Below are positions 18,318 through 27,505 of a stretch of 50,270 nt of DNA, one piece after another. The notes under the pieces are model-generated. The model was not told the origin of the DNA and ran no database searches. It was given only the letters and a program-made list of their open reading frames with translations. Source of the DNA: an uncultured Clostridia bacterium (lineage in GTDB: Bacteria > Bacillota > Clostridia > Christensenellales > UBA1242); NCBI GenBank assembly GCA_944381105.1, contig CALWJU010000029.1:1-50270 (forward strand), written 5' to 3'. Within the stretch, counting starts at the first letter, position 1, and every line of letters starts with the position of its first letter. The position numbers and the translations under genes are program-made.

Positions 18318-20852
18318 ATGGAAAAACATGAAAGCAAAAAGTCGCTTGATGAAATTTTCAAAGACGTGAAAATTGAAAAAGTCGATACCGTAGACAACTT
18401 GAAAAAGTCGTTTATTTCTTATGCTATGGCGGTCAATGTCTCTCGTGCTATACCTGACGTAAGAGATGGACTTAAACCTGTCCACCGTCGTATCCTGTTC
18501 GATATGGGCGAGATGAATAACTTCTATGACAAGCCTACAAAGAAATGTGCGAGAATTGTCGGCGATGTAATGGGTAAATACCACCCTCATGGCGATAGTT
18601 CTGTCTATGATGCTATGGTTAGACTTGCACAGGACTTTTCTATTCGTTATCCACTAATAGATGGACAAGGTAACTTTGGCTCTGTCGACGGCGACCCTCC
18701 TGCCGCTATGCGTTATACTGAGGCAAGACTTTCTAAAATTGCTGGACTTATGCTTGAAGATATTGATAAAAATACAGTTGATTTCTACCCTAACTTTGAT
18801 AACACGCTCGAACAACCTGCCGTCCTGCCTGCTAAGATACCTAACCTGCTTATAAATGGTTCTGATGGTATCGCTGTTGGTATGGCTACAAACATACCTC
18901 CTCACAACTTAACTGAGGTATTGAACGGTCTGCAAGCACTTATAGACAATCCTGACATTGACATTGACGAACTTATAAAGATTATCCCTGCACCAGACTA
19001 CCCAACAGGTGGCATTATTATGGGACGTACCGCTGTCAAACATGCTTATAAGACGGGGCGTGGTGGTATTGTTGTCAGAGGAAAAGCAGAAATTGAAGAA
19101 ACATCAAATGGCCGAAGTCGAATTATTATTACAGAACTACCTTATCAAGTCAACAAGGCACAACTTATTGTTCAAATGGCAGACCTTGTTAAAAATAAGC
19201 GTCTTGATGGAATTAGTGATATTAAGGAAGAGTCTGACCGAAAAGGTATGCGTATTGTAGTTGAAATTAAAAAAGATTTCAATGCACAAGTGGTGCTTAA
19301 CAACCTTTACAAGATGACTCAACTTCAAAAAAGTGGTGGTATTATCTTCCTTGCTCTTGTAAATGGCACCCCTAGAATACTTAATCTCAAAGAAATGCTT
19401 TACTATTATCTTGAACATCAAAAGGAAGTTTTGACACGAAAAACTCAATATGAACTTGCAAAGGCAAAAGAGCGAGAGCATATTGTAAAAGGTTTAGTAA
19501 TCGCACTTGCAAATATAGACGAGGTTATAGCAATCATCAAATCCTCTGAGGACAAGCAAGAGGCTAGTCAAAGACTTACCGAAAATTTTGAACTTGATGA
19601 TATTCAAGCAAATGCCATTCTTGAAATGAAACTTTCAAGGCTTACATCACTTGAAGTTGAGAAGTTAAATGAAGAACTAAGAGAACTTGATGCACTTATT
19701 ATCGACCTTGAAGATATCCTTGCCACCCCTGCCCGCATACTAAAAATTCTTCGAGATAACTTTGAAGAAATTAAAAATCAATTTGGAGACGCTAGAAAAA
19801 CTGAAATTAGTCTTGATGCTGGCGGTATTGATATTGCCGATCTTATCGCAAAAGAGGATGTAATTGTTTCCCTTACTCATCAAGGTTATATCAAAAGAAT
19901 GTCGACAAGCGAGTACAAGGCTCAAAAGCGAGGCGGTGTTGGGGTAACCGCACACAAGACCAAAGAAGAAGATTACGTCGAGACAATGTTTGTAACCTCA
20001 ACTCATGATGACCTACTTTTCTTCTCTAACAAAGGACGTGTATACTGCATAAAAGCATACGAAATACCTGAGGCTCAACGCACTGCAAAAGGGCGAGCAA
20101 TAATAAATCTGCTTATGCTTAGCGAGGGCGAGAAGATTACTACTGTAATTCCTAGGACTGAGGGAGCAAGTGGCAATCTCATTATGGCTACAAAGCGTGG
20201 ACTTATCAAAAAAACTAGACTTGAAGAGTTTGCTTCCATTAGAAAAATGGGCAAAATTGCCTTGCATCTTCTTGACGACGATGAACTCATAGGCGTTGAG
20301 GTTTCTAGCGGAAGTGATGATATTTTGGTTGCATCACATGAGGGTAAGTGTATCCGCTTTAATGAAAGTGATATACGTGTCATGGGAAGAGGCAGTCAAG
20401 GTGTGCGTAGCATGAGGCTTAGCGATAATGACTACATTGTAGACATGACTATTATAAAACCTAATACTCAAATTATAACTATTTCCGAGCATGGTTATGG
20501 TAAGAGGTCTAATGTGGACGAATACCGACTTCAATCTCGTGGCGGAAAAGGTATTAAGGCTGGAACGTTTAACGATAAAACTGGTAAACTTGTTGCTCTT
20601 AAACAATCAATTGAAGAAGATGATATAATGCTAATTGCCGACAATGGCGTGATTATAAGAACACCTATTAAACAAATAAGTTCACTTTCTAGGACAAGTC
20701 AAGGCGTTAAACTGATGAAACTCAAAGAAGAGAACAAGATTGTAGGTGTGGCTCTTGTTAAAAAGGAAGAAGAGAGCGAAATAGAAACAAGTGAAGAAAT
20801 TATGGAGACAAATATTGAAAAGACCGATATTATTAATGACAATATTGAGTAA
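18318..20852 (+). CDS. gyrA: DNA gyrase subunit A
   Basis: 844 aa. Breakage-reunion subunit of gyrase. The winged-helix core starts at [20 protein letters not shown]; the catalytic Tyr is Y133 in RYTEARL. The quinolone-target region reads [11 protein letters not shown], with Ser 94 and Asp 98 in the positions that are Ser and Asp in sensitive enzymes. The C-terminal beta-pinwheel contains a GyrA box QKRGGVG at 536-542, which distinguishes it from ParC, though Val replaces the usual basic residue. A second RGG motif, QSRGGKG, comes later in the pinwheel. The last roughly 25 residues are acidic. Confidence 0.95.
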   Translation: MEKHESKKSLDEIFKDVKIEKVDTVDNLKKSFISYAMAVNVSRAIPDVRDGLKPVHRRILFDMGEMNNFYDKPTKKCARIVGDVMGKYHPHGDSSVYDAMVRLAQDFSIRYPLIDGQGNFGSVDGDPPAAMRYTEARLSKIAGLMLEDIDKNTVDFYPNFDNTLEQPAVLPAKIPNLLINGSDGIAVGMATNIPPHNLTEVLNGLQALIDNPDIDIDELIKIIPAPDYPTGGIIMGRTAVKHAYKTGRGGIVVRGKAEIEETSNGRSRIIITELPYQVNKAQLIVQMADLVKNKRLDGISDIKEESDRKGMRIVVEIKKDFNAQVVLNNLYKMTQLQKSGGIIFLALVNGTPRILNLKEMLYYYLEHQKEVLTRKTQYELAKAKEREHIVKGLVIALANIDEVIAIIKSSEDKQEASQRLTENFELDDIQANAILEMKLSRLTSLEVEKLNEELRELDALIIDLEDILATPARILKILRDNFEEIKNQFGDARKTEISLDAGGIDIADLIAKEDVIVSLTHQGYIKRMSTSEYKAQKRGGVGVTAHKTKEEDYVETMFVTSTHDDLLFFSNKGRVYCIKAYEIPEAQRTAKGRAIINLLMLSEGEKITTVIPRTEGASGNLIMATKRGLIKKTRLEEFASIRKMGKIALHLLDDDELIGVEVSSGSDDILVASHEGKCIRFNESDIRVMGRGSQGVRSMRLSDNDYIVDMTIIKPNTQIITISEHGYGKRSNVDEYRLQSRGGKGIKAGTFNDKTGKLVALKQSIEEDDIMLIADNGVIIRTPIKQISSLSRTSQGVKLMKLKEENKIVGVALVKKEEESEIETSEEIMETNIEKTDIINDNIE

Positions 20853-20876
20853 AGAGATTAATTTAGTCAAGATAAC

Positions 20877-20905
20877 TTGACAAATTTCTTAAAAAGTGTT
20901 ATCCT
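20877..20905 (+). promoter_or_regulatory. Promoter upstream of branched RNA element and helD
   Basis: Consensus TTGACA at 20877-20882 and TATCCT at 20900-20905 with a 17-base spacer and TGT before the -10. Transcription would start near 20912, so the inverted-repeat element at 20947-21038 would be in the transcript. A second TTGACA at 20905-20910 has no good partner. Confidence 0.5.
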
Positions 20906-20946
20906 TGACAATCAAAACTTTACTCAACCAAATATGTATTTTATTT

Positions 20947-21038
20947 AGGCTGTGGAGAGGAAAGCGTTCCGCTTTCCTAGTCAAAACGGAGTTTTGATTG
21001 ATTTTAAAACCCTGAGGGGTTTGAAATCTCCACAGCCT
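20947..21038 (+). ncRNA. Candidate structured RNA, four-way junction
   Basis: A perfect 12-bp outer stem (AGGCTGTGGAGA at 20947-20958 with 21027-21038) encloses three consecutive hairpins. GGAAAGCG at 20959-20966 pairs with 20970-20977. AGTCAAAAC at 20979-20987 pairs with 20991-20999. AAACCC at 21007-21012 pairs with 21017-21022, extended by an AT lower stem. Almost every base is in a helix. It lies about 95 bases after gyrA and 127 before helD, downstream of a promoter-like sequence. I do not recognise a known riboswitch or RNA family. It could be a stand-alone RNA, a helD leader element, or a small inverted-repeat mobile element. Confidence 0.6.
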
Positions 21039-21164
21039 TGTTTGTTGAAAAAATATGTATTAAAAAAAATTATAAAGAATATACAAGTTGAAAAAATATT
21101 GTAAAAAATATGTTTGAGTTAAAATGTTTTGCAAGACAAGAACAAATAAAATAGTGAGGGAAAA

Positions 21165-23234
21165 ATGGAAATTAATGAAAAGAAACATCTTGAAAGCGTT
21201 GTAAAAATTATTGATAAAAAAATAGATGAAAACCTATCTAAATTGCAAAATGCACACTCTCGCTTAAAACAAGGCGTTAAATCGCTATCAGAAAACTTCC
21301 ATGAAGAACAGTCTGGCGATACACTATCAAATACCTACGCTAACCTCTCTACAATAGAGTCTTTACAAAATGGATTTCATAAATCACTTAAAAGATTACA
21401 ACTGCAAAAGAAAACACCCTACTTTGCAAGGATAGACTTTACGCCTTATGGTAACAAAAAGCCTCAACACATATATATTGGGCTTGGCACTATTGCAGAA
21501 AATCAAAAAATATATGTTGCTGACTGGCGTGCTCCGATATCTTCAATGTATTATGACTATACACTTGGTTCAGCAGAATACACAGTAGGTCAAGAAAAAA
21601 AACGAGGAGAACTTTCATTAAAGAGACAATACAAAATTGAGGACGGTCAACTGCTTTCATATTTTGATACCGACCTTACTATAAACGATGAGATATTGCA
21701 GGAAATATTATCACATAATGTTTCTGTAAAAATGAAACAGATTGTATCTACCATTCAAAAAGAACAAAACAAGATTGTAAGGAGTGATACCTCTGAAAAT
21801 ATATTAGTTCAAGGTATTGCAGGCTCTGGCAAGACCTCGATCGCCTTGCACAGAGCAGCATATCTTCTTTATAAACATCGTGGACAAATAACTAGTAATG
21901 ACATCCAAATTATTTCACCAAATAACATTTTTTCTAGTTATATTGCCGAGGTACTACCGCAACTTGGCGAGGATAATTTAGTTGAAACTACTTTCGCTCA
22001 AATTGCCAGAGCAGAACTCAAACGACCAGTGCAGTCGAGAGAAAAAATGCTTGATGAAATAGCATCAAATCCAAAGCAGGAACTATTAAATGAAATCTCT
22101 TACAAATCATCTTACGAATATCTTGACGCTCTTTTAAGATTTTTGAAAGGTGCGTATCTAGATACTTTCTCTCCACGAGATTTATCTTATGTGGTTCGAG
22201 AGGATCTTAACAGTAATGTTGAAACAATAGACTTTCCCGCCGAACAAACCAAAGAACTATTTTTCAAGAACTTTAAGGGTTTAGACCTTTACGAGCGAAT
22301 TAACAGAATTGCATGGCAATATGCTATGGTATTTACCGAGCAACGCCATTATACAAAGGAACAAAACCGTGCACTCCGTGATAGATTTAAAAAAATATTA
22401 TACACTTTTTTACCTATAAAAGATATAGATAAGATTTATGAAATCTTTATGGCAAGGGAAAATTTAAAAGCGAGCAAAGGACAAACAATAGAATATATGG
22501 ATAAGGGAACTTATCTAGCCATCAAGTACTTTATATATGGTTTTGACCATGACTTCTCTGCAAAATATCTTATTATTGATGAAATGCAAGATTTCACTCC
22601 TGTTGATATATACCTATTTAAAAAATTATGGCACTGTCCTTGCATTGTTGTCGGCGATGTAAATCAATGTATAGAAAAAAATTTATCTAGCGAGTATCTA
22701 CAAATTACCGCCGACTTTTTAGGGTGCAAACTCATAGAACTTAATAAGACTTATCGTTCTACAAAAGAGATTGCTAAGTTTGCAAACAGCATGATTGGTC
22801 TTAATAGTGTAGAGTTTGTAAACAGAAGTGGCAAATCCCCTACTCTTATTAAGACTAAAAATCAAGCAGAAACAATCAAAGATATCATTGAAAAAGAGTG
22901 TGCAGACTTCGACCATATTGCTATAATTTGCAAATGTAACAAAGAGGCTCGTAAACTAGAAAAGTCATTAAAAAAGGTACTTGATTGTGTAATTCTATCT
23001 CAACCAGAGGACTATAACAACAGAATACTAATTACTACATGTGCAACAGCAAAAGGTATTGAGTTTGATGCAGTAATCATTCCTAATGCAGATAAGGATA
23101 ATTACAATAACAATATAGATAAAAATATCTTTTATGTATCTTCAACAAGAGCACTCCATAGACTTTTCTTTGTTTGCGAAAACAAACCTAGTGCATGGCT
23201 AAAAGATATACCAAATGTAGTTGAAAATTTTTAA
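21165..23234 (+). CDS. helD: HelD-family RNA polymerase-associated ATPase/helicase
   Basis: 689 aa, a little shorter than Bacillus HelD. A UvrD-like superfamily 1 ATPase; family members bind RNA polymerase and release it from DNA. The N-terminal coiled-coil region leads to DWRAPISSMYYDYTLGSAEY, a HelD hallmark. Walker A is GIAGSGKT at 217-224 and Walker B is DEMQD at 472-476. Further motifs follow: NKTYRSTKEIAKF, KGIEFDAVIIPNAD and YVSSTRALHRLFF. A GAGGG-type ribosome binding site precedes ATG 21165. The long leader may contain the structured element at 20947-21038. Confidence 0.88.
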   Translation: MEINEKKHLESVVKIIDKKIDENLSKLQNAHSRLKQGVKSLSENFHEEQSGDTLSNTYANLSTIESLQNGFHKSLKRLQLQKKTPYFARIDFTPYGNKKPQHIYIGLGTIAENQKIYVADWRAPISSMYYDYTLGSAEYTVGQEKKRGELSLKRQYKIEDGQLLSYFDTDLTINDEILQEILSHNVSVKMKQIVSTIQKEQNKIVRSDTSENILVQGIAGSGKTSIALHRAAYLLYKHRGQITSNDIQIISPNNIFSSYIAEVLPQLGEDNLVETTFAQIARAELKRPVQSREKMLDEIASNPKQELLNEISYKSSYEYLDALLRFLKGAYLDTFSPRDLSYVVREDLNSNVETIDFPAEQTKELFFKNFKGLDLYERINRIAWQYAMVFTEQRHYTKEQNRALRDRFKKILYTFLPIKDIDKIYEIFMARENLKASKGQTIEYMDKGTYLAIKYFIYGFDHDFSAKYLIIDEMQDFTPVDIYLFKKLWHCPCIVVGDVNQCIEKNLSSEYLQITADFLGCKLIELNKTYRSTKEIAKFANSMIGLNSVEFVNRSGKSPTLIKTKNQAETIKDIIEKECADFDHIAIICKCNKEARKLEKSLKKVLDCVILSQPEDYNNRILITTCATAKGIEFDAVIIPNADKDNYNNNIDKNIFYVSSTRALHRLFFVCENKPSAWLKDIPNVVENF

Positions 23235-23281
23235 TAATAGTAAGACCAATTTGTTTGCAAGGGTAAAAGTGATAGGTTCTC

Positions 23282-23358
23282 TTGCTATGTGATGAAATTT
23301 ATTGTGTTTTGGCAAAACTTAAAATTTAACTTGTTTAAATTTTAACATCACATAGCAA
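23282..23358. repeat. Three-way-junction inverted-repeat element
   Basis: A perfect 13-bp outer stem (TTGCTATGTGATG at 23282-23294 with 23346-23358) encloses two hairpins: GTTTT/AAAAC at 23306-23318, and a perfect 11-bp stem at 23319-23329 with 23335-23345. Apart from an 11-base linker on the left there is almost no unpaired sequence. It begins 48 bases after the helD stop. The architecture resembles the element at 20947 although the sequences differ. A transcribed RNA or a small mobile element are both possible. Confidence 0.6.
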
Positions 23359-23459
23359 TTAATATCCTCATTTAGAAAAGATATGTAGTTTAACATGAGG
23401 CTGTGTGAAGAAAAAAAATTCAAAAAAAGTAAGATATTATAGATAAAAATGCAAAAAAT

Positions 23460-23775
23460 TGTGGACAACTCATTCAAAAATATTTATAAATATACAAAAC
23501 AAGATAAATTTTATGTATAATTTAATAACTAACTATATTCAGAATTTTTACATTAAAAAATTTATCAAAATTTGTCAAGTAAATTCATAAACTTTTTTGA
23601 TAAATCTTTGAAAATTTTTCTAATTTTAGACGTTAAAAAAGCCAAATCTTCAAATTTTAATGTGGAAATGTGGATAACTTACTGTTTATAACCCCTTTAT
23701 ACATGATTTTGCATAAAAATTAAAGCATTTGCATAAATATTTAACTGTGGAAATGTGGATAACTTTTGTGGGCAA
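23460..23775 (-). promoter_or_regulatory. DnaA-box cluster with two identical 20-bp modules
   Basis: The consensus DnaA box TTATCCACA (read on the minus strand) occurs exactly at 23669-23677 and 23754-23762. One-mismatch and two-mismatch versions lie at 23460-23468 and 23767-23775. Each exact box sits inside an identical 20-bp sequence (23661-23680 and 23746-23765), with a TGTGGAAAT half-module in front. Surrounding DNA is very AT-rich. This is a DnaA-binding region by sequence; whether it is a replication origin, a titration site or a regulatory site cannot be told here. Confidence 0.7.
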
Positions 23776-23832
23776 AGTTTGTAAATGTGTATCCATTTTT
23801 TATACATTTATTTGAATTTTATGCTAAATGTT

Positions 23833-23860
23833 TTGAATTTTAATTTTTTTGTTATATCAT
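23833..23860 (+). promoter_or_regulatory. Promoter of hisS
   Basis: TTGAAT at 23833-23838 and TATCAT at 23855-23860, spacer 16. The predicted leader contains an 8-bp hairpin, TATCATAC at 23895-23902 with GTATGATA at 23911-23918. No T-box consensus is present. Confidence 0.45.
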
Positions 23861-23948
23861 TATTATAAAGATTTATTTAGTAAATTTACTACCCTATCAT
23901 ACTCTACAATGTATGATAAGATAGTTTACTCATAACAAAGGAGATTTT

Positions 23949-25271
23949 ATGACGCAAAACAAACTTATAACCCCACGAAAATTGTCAGGTTTTATGGAAC
24001 TTGACCCTCCAAAGCAACTCTTATTTGACAAAATGGTTGAAAAGATAAAAAATGTTTATTCAAAATCAGGGTTTATGCCACTTGATACGCCTGTGCTTGA
24101 ATATCGAGAAATTTTACTTGCTAAAAGTGGTGGCTCTATTGACAAAGAGTTATATGCCTTTAAGAAAGGTGATACAGATATTTGCATGCGTTATGACTTG
24201 ACCGTACCTCTTGCTAGATATGTTGCCATGAATGTGAATACCTTGTCTTTTCCGTTCAAACGTTATCAAATAGGAAAGGTCTATCGAGGCGAAAAAGCAC
24301 AAAAGGGAAGATTTAGAGAGTTTTATCAATGCGATGCAGATATTATTGGACTTGAAGAACTTCCACTTGTTGCAGATGCAGAATGTCTATCTATTGTAGA
24401 TAAAGTATTTAAGTCGCTTGGCTTAAAAGTGGTTATTCATGTATCTAATAGAAATGTCCTTTTTGGTTATTGTGAGGCACTTGGTGCTAGTGATAAGACA
24501 CAGGACATTTTAGTTATACTTGATAAAATCAACAAGATTGGCAAGGAAAACGCAGTTGAAGAACTAAAAAAACTAGGCGTAAATGAAGAAAATTGTCAAA
24601 AATTGATTGATATTACTCTAAAATGCGGAAATTTTGATGCAATTTTAAGTCAAATTGAAAATCTTAGTGATAATGACACCTATCAAAAAGGTGTAAACGA
24701 AATCAAAGAGGTTTATACATATCTTAAAGCACTTGGTGTGGATGAGAGCTGTTACCTACTAGACCTTGGTATAATACGTGGGCAAAATTACTATACAGGA
24801 ACGGTATTTGAAGCAATGATGCCTGAGCATCCTGAATTTTTGACGGTCTGCGGAGGTGGAAGATATGATAATCTCGCCGGCTATTTCACCGACAAAAAAT
24901 TGCCAGGAGTTGGTTTAAGTATAGGGCTTACTAGACTTTTCGATCTTCTTGACAATGCTGGTATGCTTGAAAAAGTTAAACCTACTAATTTTGACCTTCA
25001 AATCATACCAATGGGCGAAACAATATGCCAGTGTCTAAAACTTAAAAATTACTTTGAAAACTTTTTAGTTTGTGATGTTAACTATGAAAACCGCTCTTTC
25101 AAGGCAAAAATGAAAGAGGCAAACAGGAAAAAAGTGCCTTTTATTATAATAGTTGGTGAAAATGAGGTCAAAAGCAATAACTATTCACTTAAAAACATGT
25201 ACACAGGAGAGCAGTATAATCTATCAAAAGAAGAGTGTTTAAAAGTTATCTCCCAATATTTAAAACAATAA
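23949..25271 (+). CDS. hisS: Histidyl-tRNA synthetase
   Basis: 440 aa, a typical class II HisRS. It charges tRNA-His. Visible motifs are RYDLTVPLARYVA (motif 2 region and histidine-binding area), FKRYQIGKVYRGEKAQKGRFREFYQCDADIIG, and the HisRS-specific LGIIRGQNYYTGTVFEA. CGGGRYDNLAGYF and VGLSIGLTRLFDLL form motif 3. The C-terminal anticodon-binding domain is present. AAAGGAG precedes ATG 23949. A strong terminator follows, so it is probably monocistronic. Confidence 0.97.
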   Translation: MTQNKLITPRKLSGFMELDPPKQLLFDKMVEKIKNVYSKSGFMPLDTPVLEYREILLAKSGGSIDKELYAFKKGDTDICMRYDLTVPLARYVAMNVNTLSFPFKRYQIGKVYRGEKAQKGRFREFYQCDADIIGLEELPLVADAECLSIVDKVFKSLGLKVVIHVSNRNVLFGYCEALGASDKTQDILVILDKINKIGKENAVEELKKLGVNEENCQKLIDITLKCGNFDAILSQIENLSDNDTYQKGVNEIKEVYTYLKALGVDESCYLLDLGIIRGQNYYTGTVFEAMMPEHPEFLTVCGGGRYDNLAGYFTDKKLPGVGLSIGLTRLFDLLDNAGMLEKVKPTNFDLQIIPMGETICQCLKLKNYFENFLVCDVNYENRSFKAKMKEANRKKVPFIIIVGENEVKSNNYSLKNMYTGEQYNLSKEECLKVISQYLKQ

Positions 25272-25292
25272 GTTTTTTAGTAATCTTACAAA

Positions 25293-25326
25293 GGAGTAGT
25301 ATTAAATTTGAATACTACCCTTTTTT
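25293..25326 (+). terminator. Intrinsic terminator of hisS
   Basis: GTAGTATT at 25296-25303 pairs with AATACTAC at 25311-25318, extended by GG/CC with a bulge, and is followed by six T. Confidence 0.85.
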
Positions 25327-25549
25327 ATGTGTGTGATGCTTTTTTTGTCATAGTTTTAAAACCCTATACAGATTTAAAACGTCTTATTTTTCTTATCTTT
25401 AAAATCTTTTTGACTATATTTAAAATGTCTCTTTTTGTCTGCGAAGTTTAAGAAATAGTATTTCTTCCTTGCTTTATTGAATTTCTCTGATACTCTTTTT
25501 CGACTTTATTTTATTAGCAAACAATTTTATTGTAAATTTACAAAAATAT

Positions 25550-25578
25550 TTGAATTAATGGCAAATATTGATTATAAT
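25550..25578 (+). promoter_or_regulatory. Promoter of uvrC, leaderless geometry
   Basis: TTGAAT at 25550-25555 and a perfect TATAAT at 25573-25578, spacer 17. The seventh base after the -10 is the A of ATG 25585. The 220 bases before it (25327-25549) hold no ORF or other feature that I can support. Confidence 0.55.
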
Positions 25579-25584
25579 ATTTCC

Positions 25585-27423
25585 ATGAATGATAGAATTA
25601 AAGAAAAACTTAAACTTCTTACTACCAAACCTGGCGTATATGTTATGAGGGACAAGGAAGGCAATGTCATATATGTAGGCAAGGCTAAAAACCTTAAAAA
25701 TAGGGTTAGTCAATATTTTAGAAACTCCCCTAAGCCTTCAAAAGTACAGGCAATGGTAGATAATGTGGATATTTTTGACTACTTTATCACTATGAGCGAA
25801 ATGGACGCTCTTGCTCTCGAAAGCAATTTAATAAAGAAATATCAACCTTTTTATAACATTTTACTAAAAGACGGAAAACAATTCCCATATATAAAGATTG
25901 ACATGAAAGAGCCTTTCCCTAAACTTGAAATTGTGAGGAAGGTAAAAAAGGACGGAGCAAGGTATTTTGGCCCATATTTTGCCGGTCTTGACGCAAGAGA
26001 GATATTAAAAACTATCAATTCTGCCTTTAAAATACGCACCTGCAACCTTAAAATTACAGAGACATCTATGGCAAAAAGAGAGTGTCTAAACTACTCGCTC
26101 GGACTGTGCTCTGCACCATGCACAAAACGTATTGATAAAGAGGGATACAGAAAGGAAATTGACAGAGTTATCAACTTTTTGAACGGAAATGACGAGGAGA
26201 TTGAAGATATTTTAACTAAAAAAATGATACAAGCCTCTGAAAATGAAAATTTTGAAAATGCCATCATTTTTAGAGACCGACTGAAAATGGTTTCAAAATT
26301 AAAGCAAAGAGTTGTGGCAAATATTCCTAAGGATGTGAGCAAAGATGTGTTTGCCTATTATACCGATGGGCTTAGCGGTGTTATTACCTACATGGTCGTT
26401 CGTGGAGGTAAAATCCTAGGGATAATCTCCTATCCTTGTCTTGACGCCGAACTTGAAGAAGGGCAAACGCTGTTTAATTTTGTTGTGCAGTACTATCAAA
26501 ATTTGTTTGTGCCAAACGAGATTATTTTATCGCATGATATTGAAGATAAAGAACTTTTGAGAGAATATTTTAACAAAAATGTCAATATTGTTACAAATCC
26601 GCACGGTATTAACAAAACACTGCTTGATATGGCTATGGAAAATGCTAAGGAATATTTAAACAAATACATCGAGAAGGAGAGGCTGAAATACAACAATACA
26701 ATCGGAGCAGTGAAGAGCCTGCAAGAGAAACTACATTTAAAAAACACACCTTACAGAATGGAGTGTTATGATATTTCCAACATTAGCGGTACAAACAAGG
26801 TTTGCTCTATGGTGGTATTCAAAAATGGCGAGGCCTATAAGGCTCATTACAGAAAATTTAAGATAAAGACTGTCAAAGGCTCAAACGATTTTGCTTCTCT
26901 AAAAGAGGCTCTTTCTAGGAGACTTAAACGCTTGCAAGAGCAAAATGGCGAGAGTTTTAGAGAAAAACCTGACCTTATCATAATCGATGGTGGCAAAGGT
27001 CAAATTTCTTCCTGCTATGAAATTCTTGAAGAGTTTGGCTATTCGGACAGCATAGATATGATAGGTCTTGCGAAAAAACAAGAGGAAGTATTCTTTCCAA
27101 ACAAGGCTCAACCTACACTTTTGAAACCTGGCAGTGCGGAACTGAAACTTATACAAAGAATACGAGATGAAGCACATAGATTTGCAATAACCTATCACCG
27201 CTATTTGAGGTCGCAAAAACAAACTAAGTCTGTCCTTGATGATATCAATGGAGTAGGCTCGAAAAAGCGTGATGCTCTTCTTAAAGCATTTGGAACAAGC
27301 CAGGAGGTTGCAAAGGCAAGTGTTGACCTACTGCGTAGCGTTCCTGGTATTTCCCCTGCTCTTGCTGAAAGTATACATCAATATTTTGTAGAACATCCTA
27401 TTAATTATGATGTGGAGGAATAA
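25585..27423 (+). CDS. uvrC: UvrABC excinuclease subunit C
   Basis: 612 aa. The nuclease that makes both incisions in nucleotide excision repair. The N-terminal GIY-YIG domain reads PGVYVMRDKEGNVIYVGKAK. A conserved Cys-containing segment (ECLNYSLGLCSAPC) follows, then a UVR-type UvrB-binding motif. The C-terminal RNase H-like nuclease domain shows ECYDISNISGT and DLIIIDGGKGQ, and a helix-hairpin-helix pair is at the end. ATG 25585 is preferred because family members start about ten residues before the GIY-YIG domain. The frame stays open to 25477, and 25558 is another in-frame ATG. No ribosome binding site is visible at any of them. Confidence 0.94.
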   Translation: MNDRIKEKLKLLTTKPGVYVMRDKEGNVIYVGKAKNLKNRVSQYFRNSPKPSKVQAMVDNVDIFDYFITMSEMDALALESNLIKKYQPFYNILLKDGKQFPYIKIDMKEPFPKLEIVRKVKKDGARYFGPYFAGLDAREILKTINSAFKIRTCNLKITETSMAKRECLNYSLGLCSAPCTKRIDKEGYRKEIDRVINFLNGNDEEIEDILTKKMIQASENENFENAIIFRDRLKMVSKLKQRVVANIPKDVSKDVFAYYTDGLSGVITYMVVRGGKILGIISYPCLDAELEEGQTLFNFVVQYYQNLFVPNEIILSHDIEDKELLREYFNKNVNIVTNPHGINKTLLDMAMENAKEYLNKYIEKERLKYNNTIGAVKSLQEKLHLKNTPYRMECYDISNISGTNKVCSMVVFKNGEAYKAHYRKFKIKTVKGSNDFASLKEALSRRLKRLQEQNGESFREKPDLIIIDGGKGQISSCYEILEEFGYSDSIDMIGLAKKQEEVFFPNKAQPTLLKPGSAELKLIQRIRDEAHRFAITYHRYLRSQKQTKSVLDDINGVGSKKRDALLKAFGTSQEVAKASVDLLRSVPGISPALAESIHQYFVEHPINYDVEE

Positions 27424-27459
27424 AAAATTCTTTTAAGGATGATTGTTTTCATATTTTGT

Positions 27460-27488
27460 TTGCATATAATAAAAAAATTAAGTATACT
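27460..27488 (+). promoter_or_regulatory. Promoter of dehydrogenase gene
   Basis: TTGCAT at 27460-27465 and TATACT at 27483-27488, spacer 17, followed by GGAGG just before ATG 27506. Confidence 0.6.
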
Positions 27489-27505
27489 AACTATGGAGGT
27501 TTAAT

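Noticed and set aside
23235..23948. Calling this region the chromosomal origin outright
   Set aside because: DnaA boxes are convincing, but gene orientation does not change here (+ strand on both sides), and dnaA/dnaN are not in the window.
23861..23948. T-box or other amino-acid riboswitch before hisS
   Set aside because: Only a simple 8-bp hairpin is present and the conserved T-box antiterminator sequence is absent.
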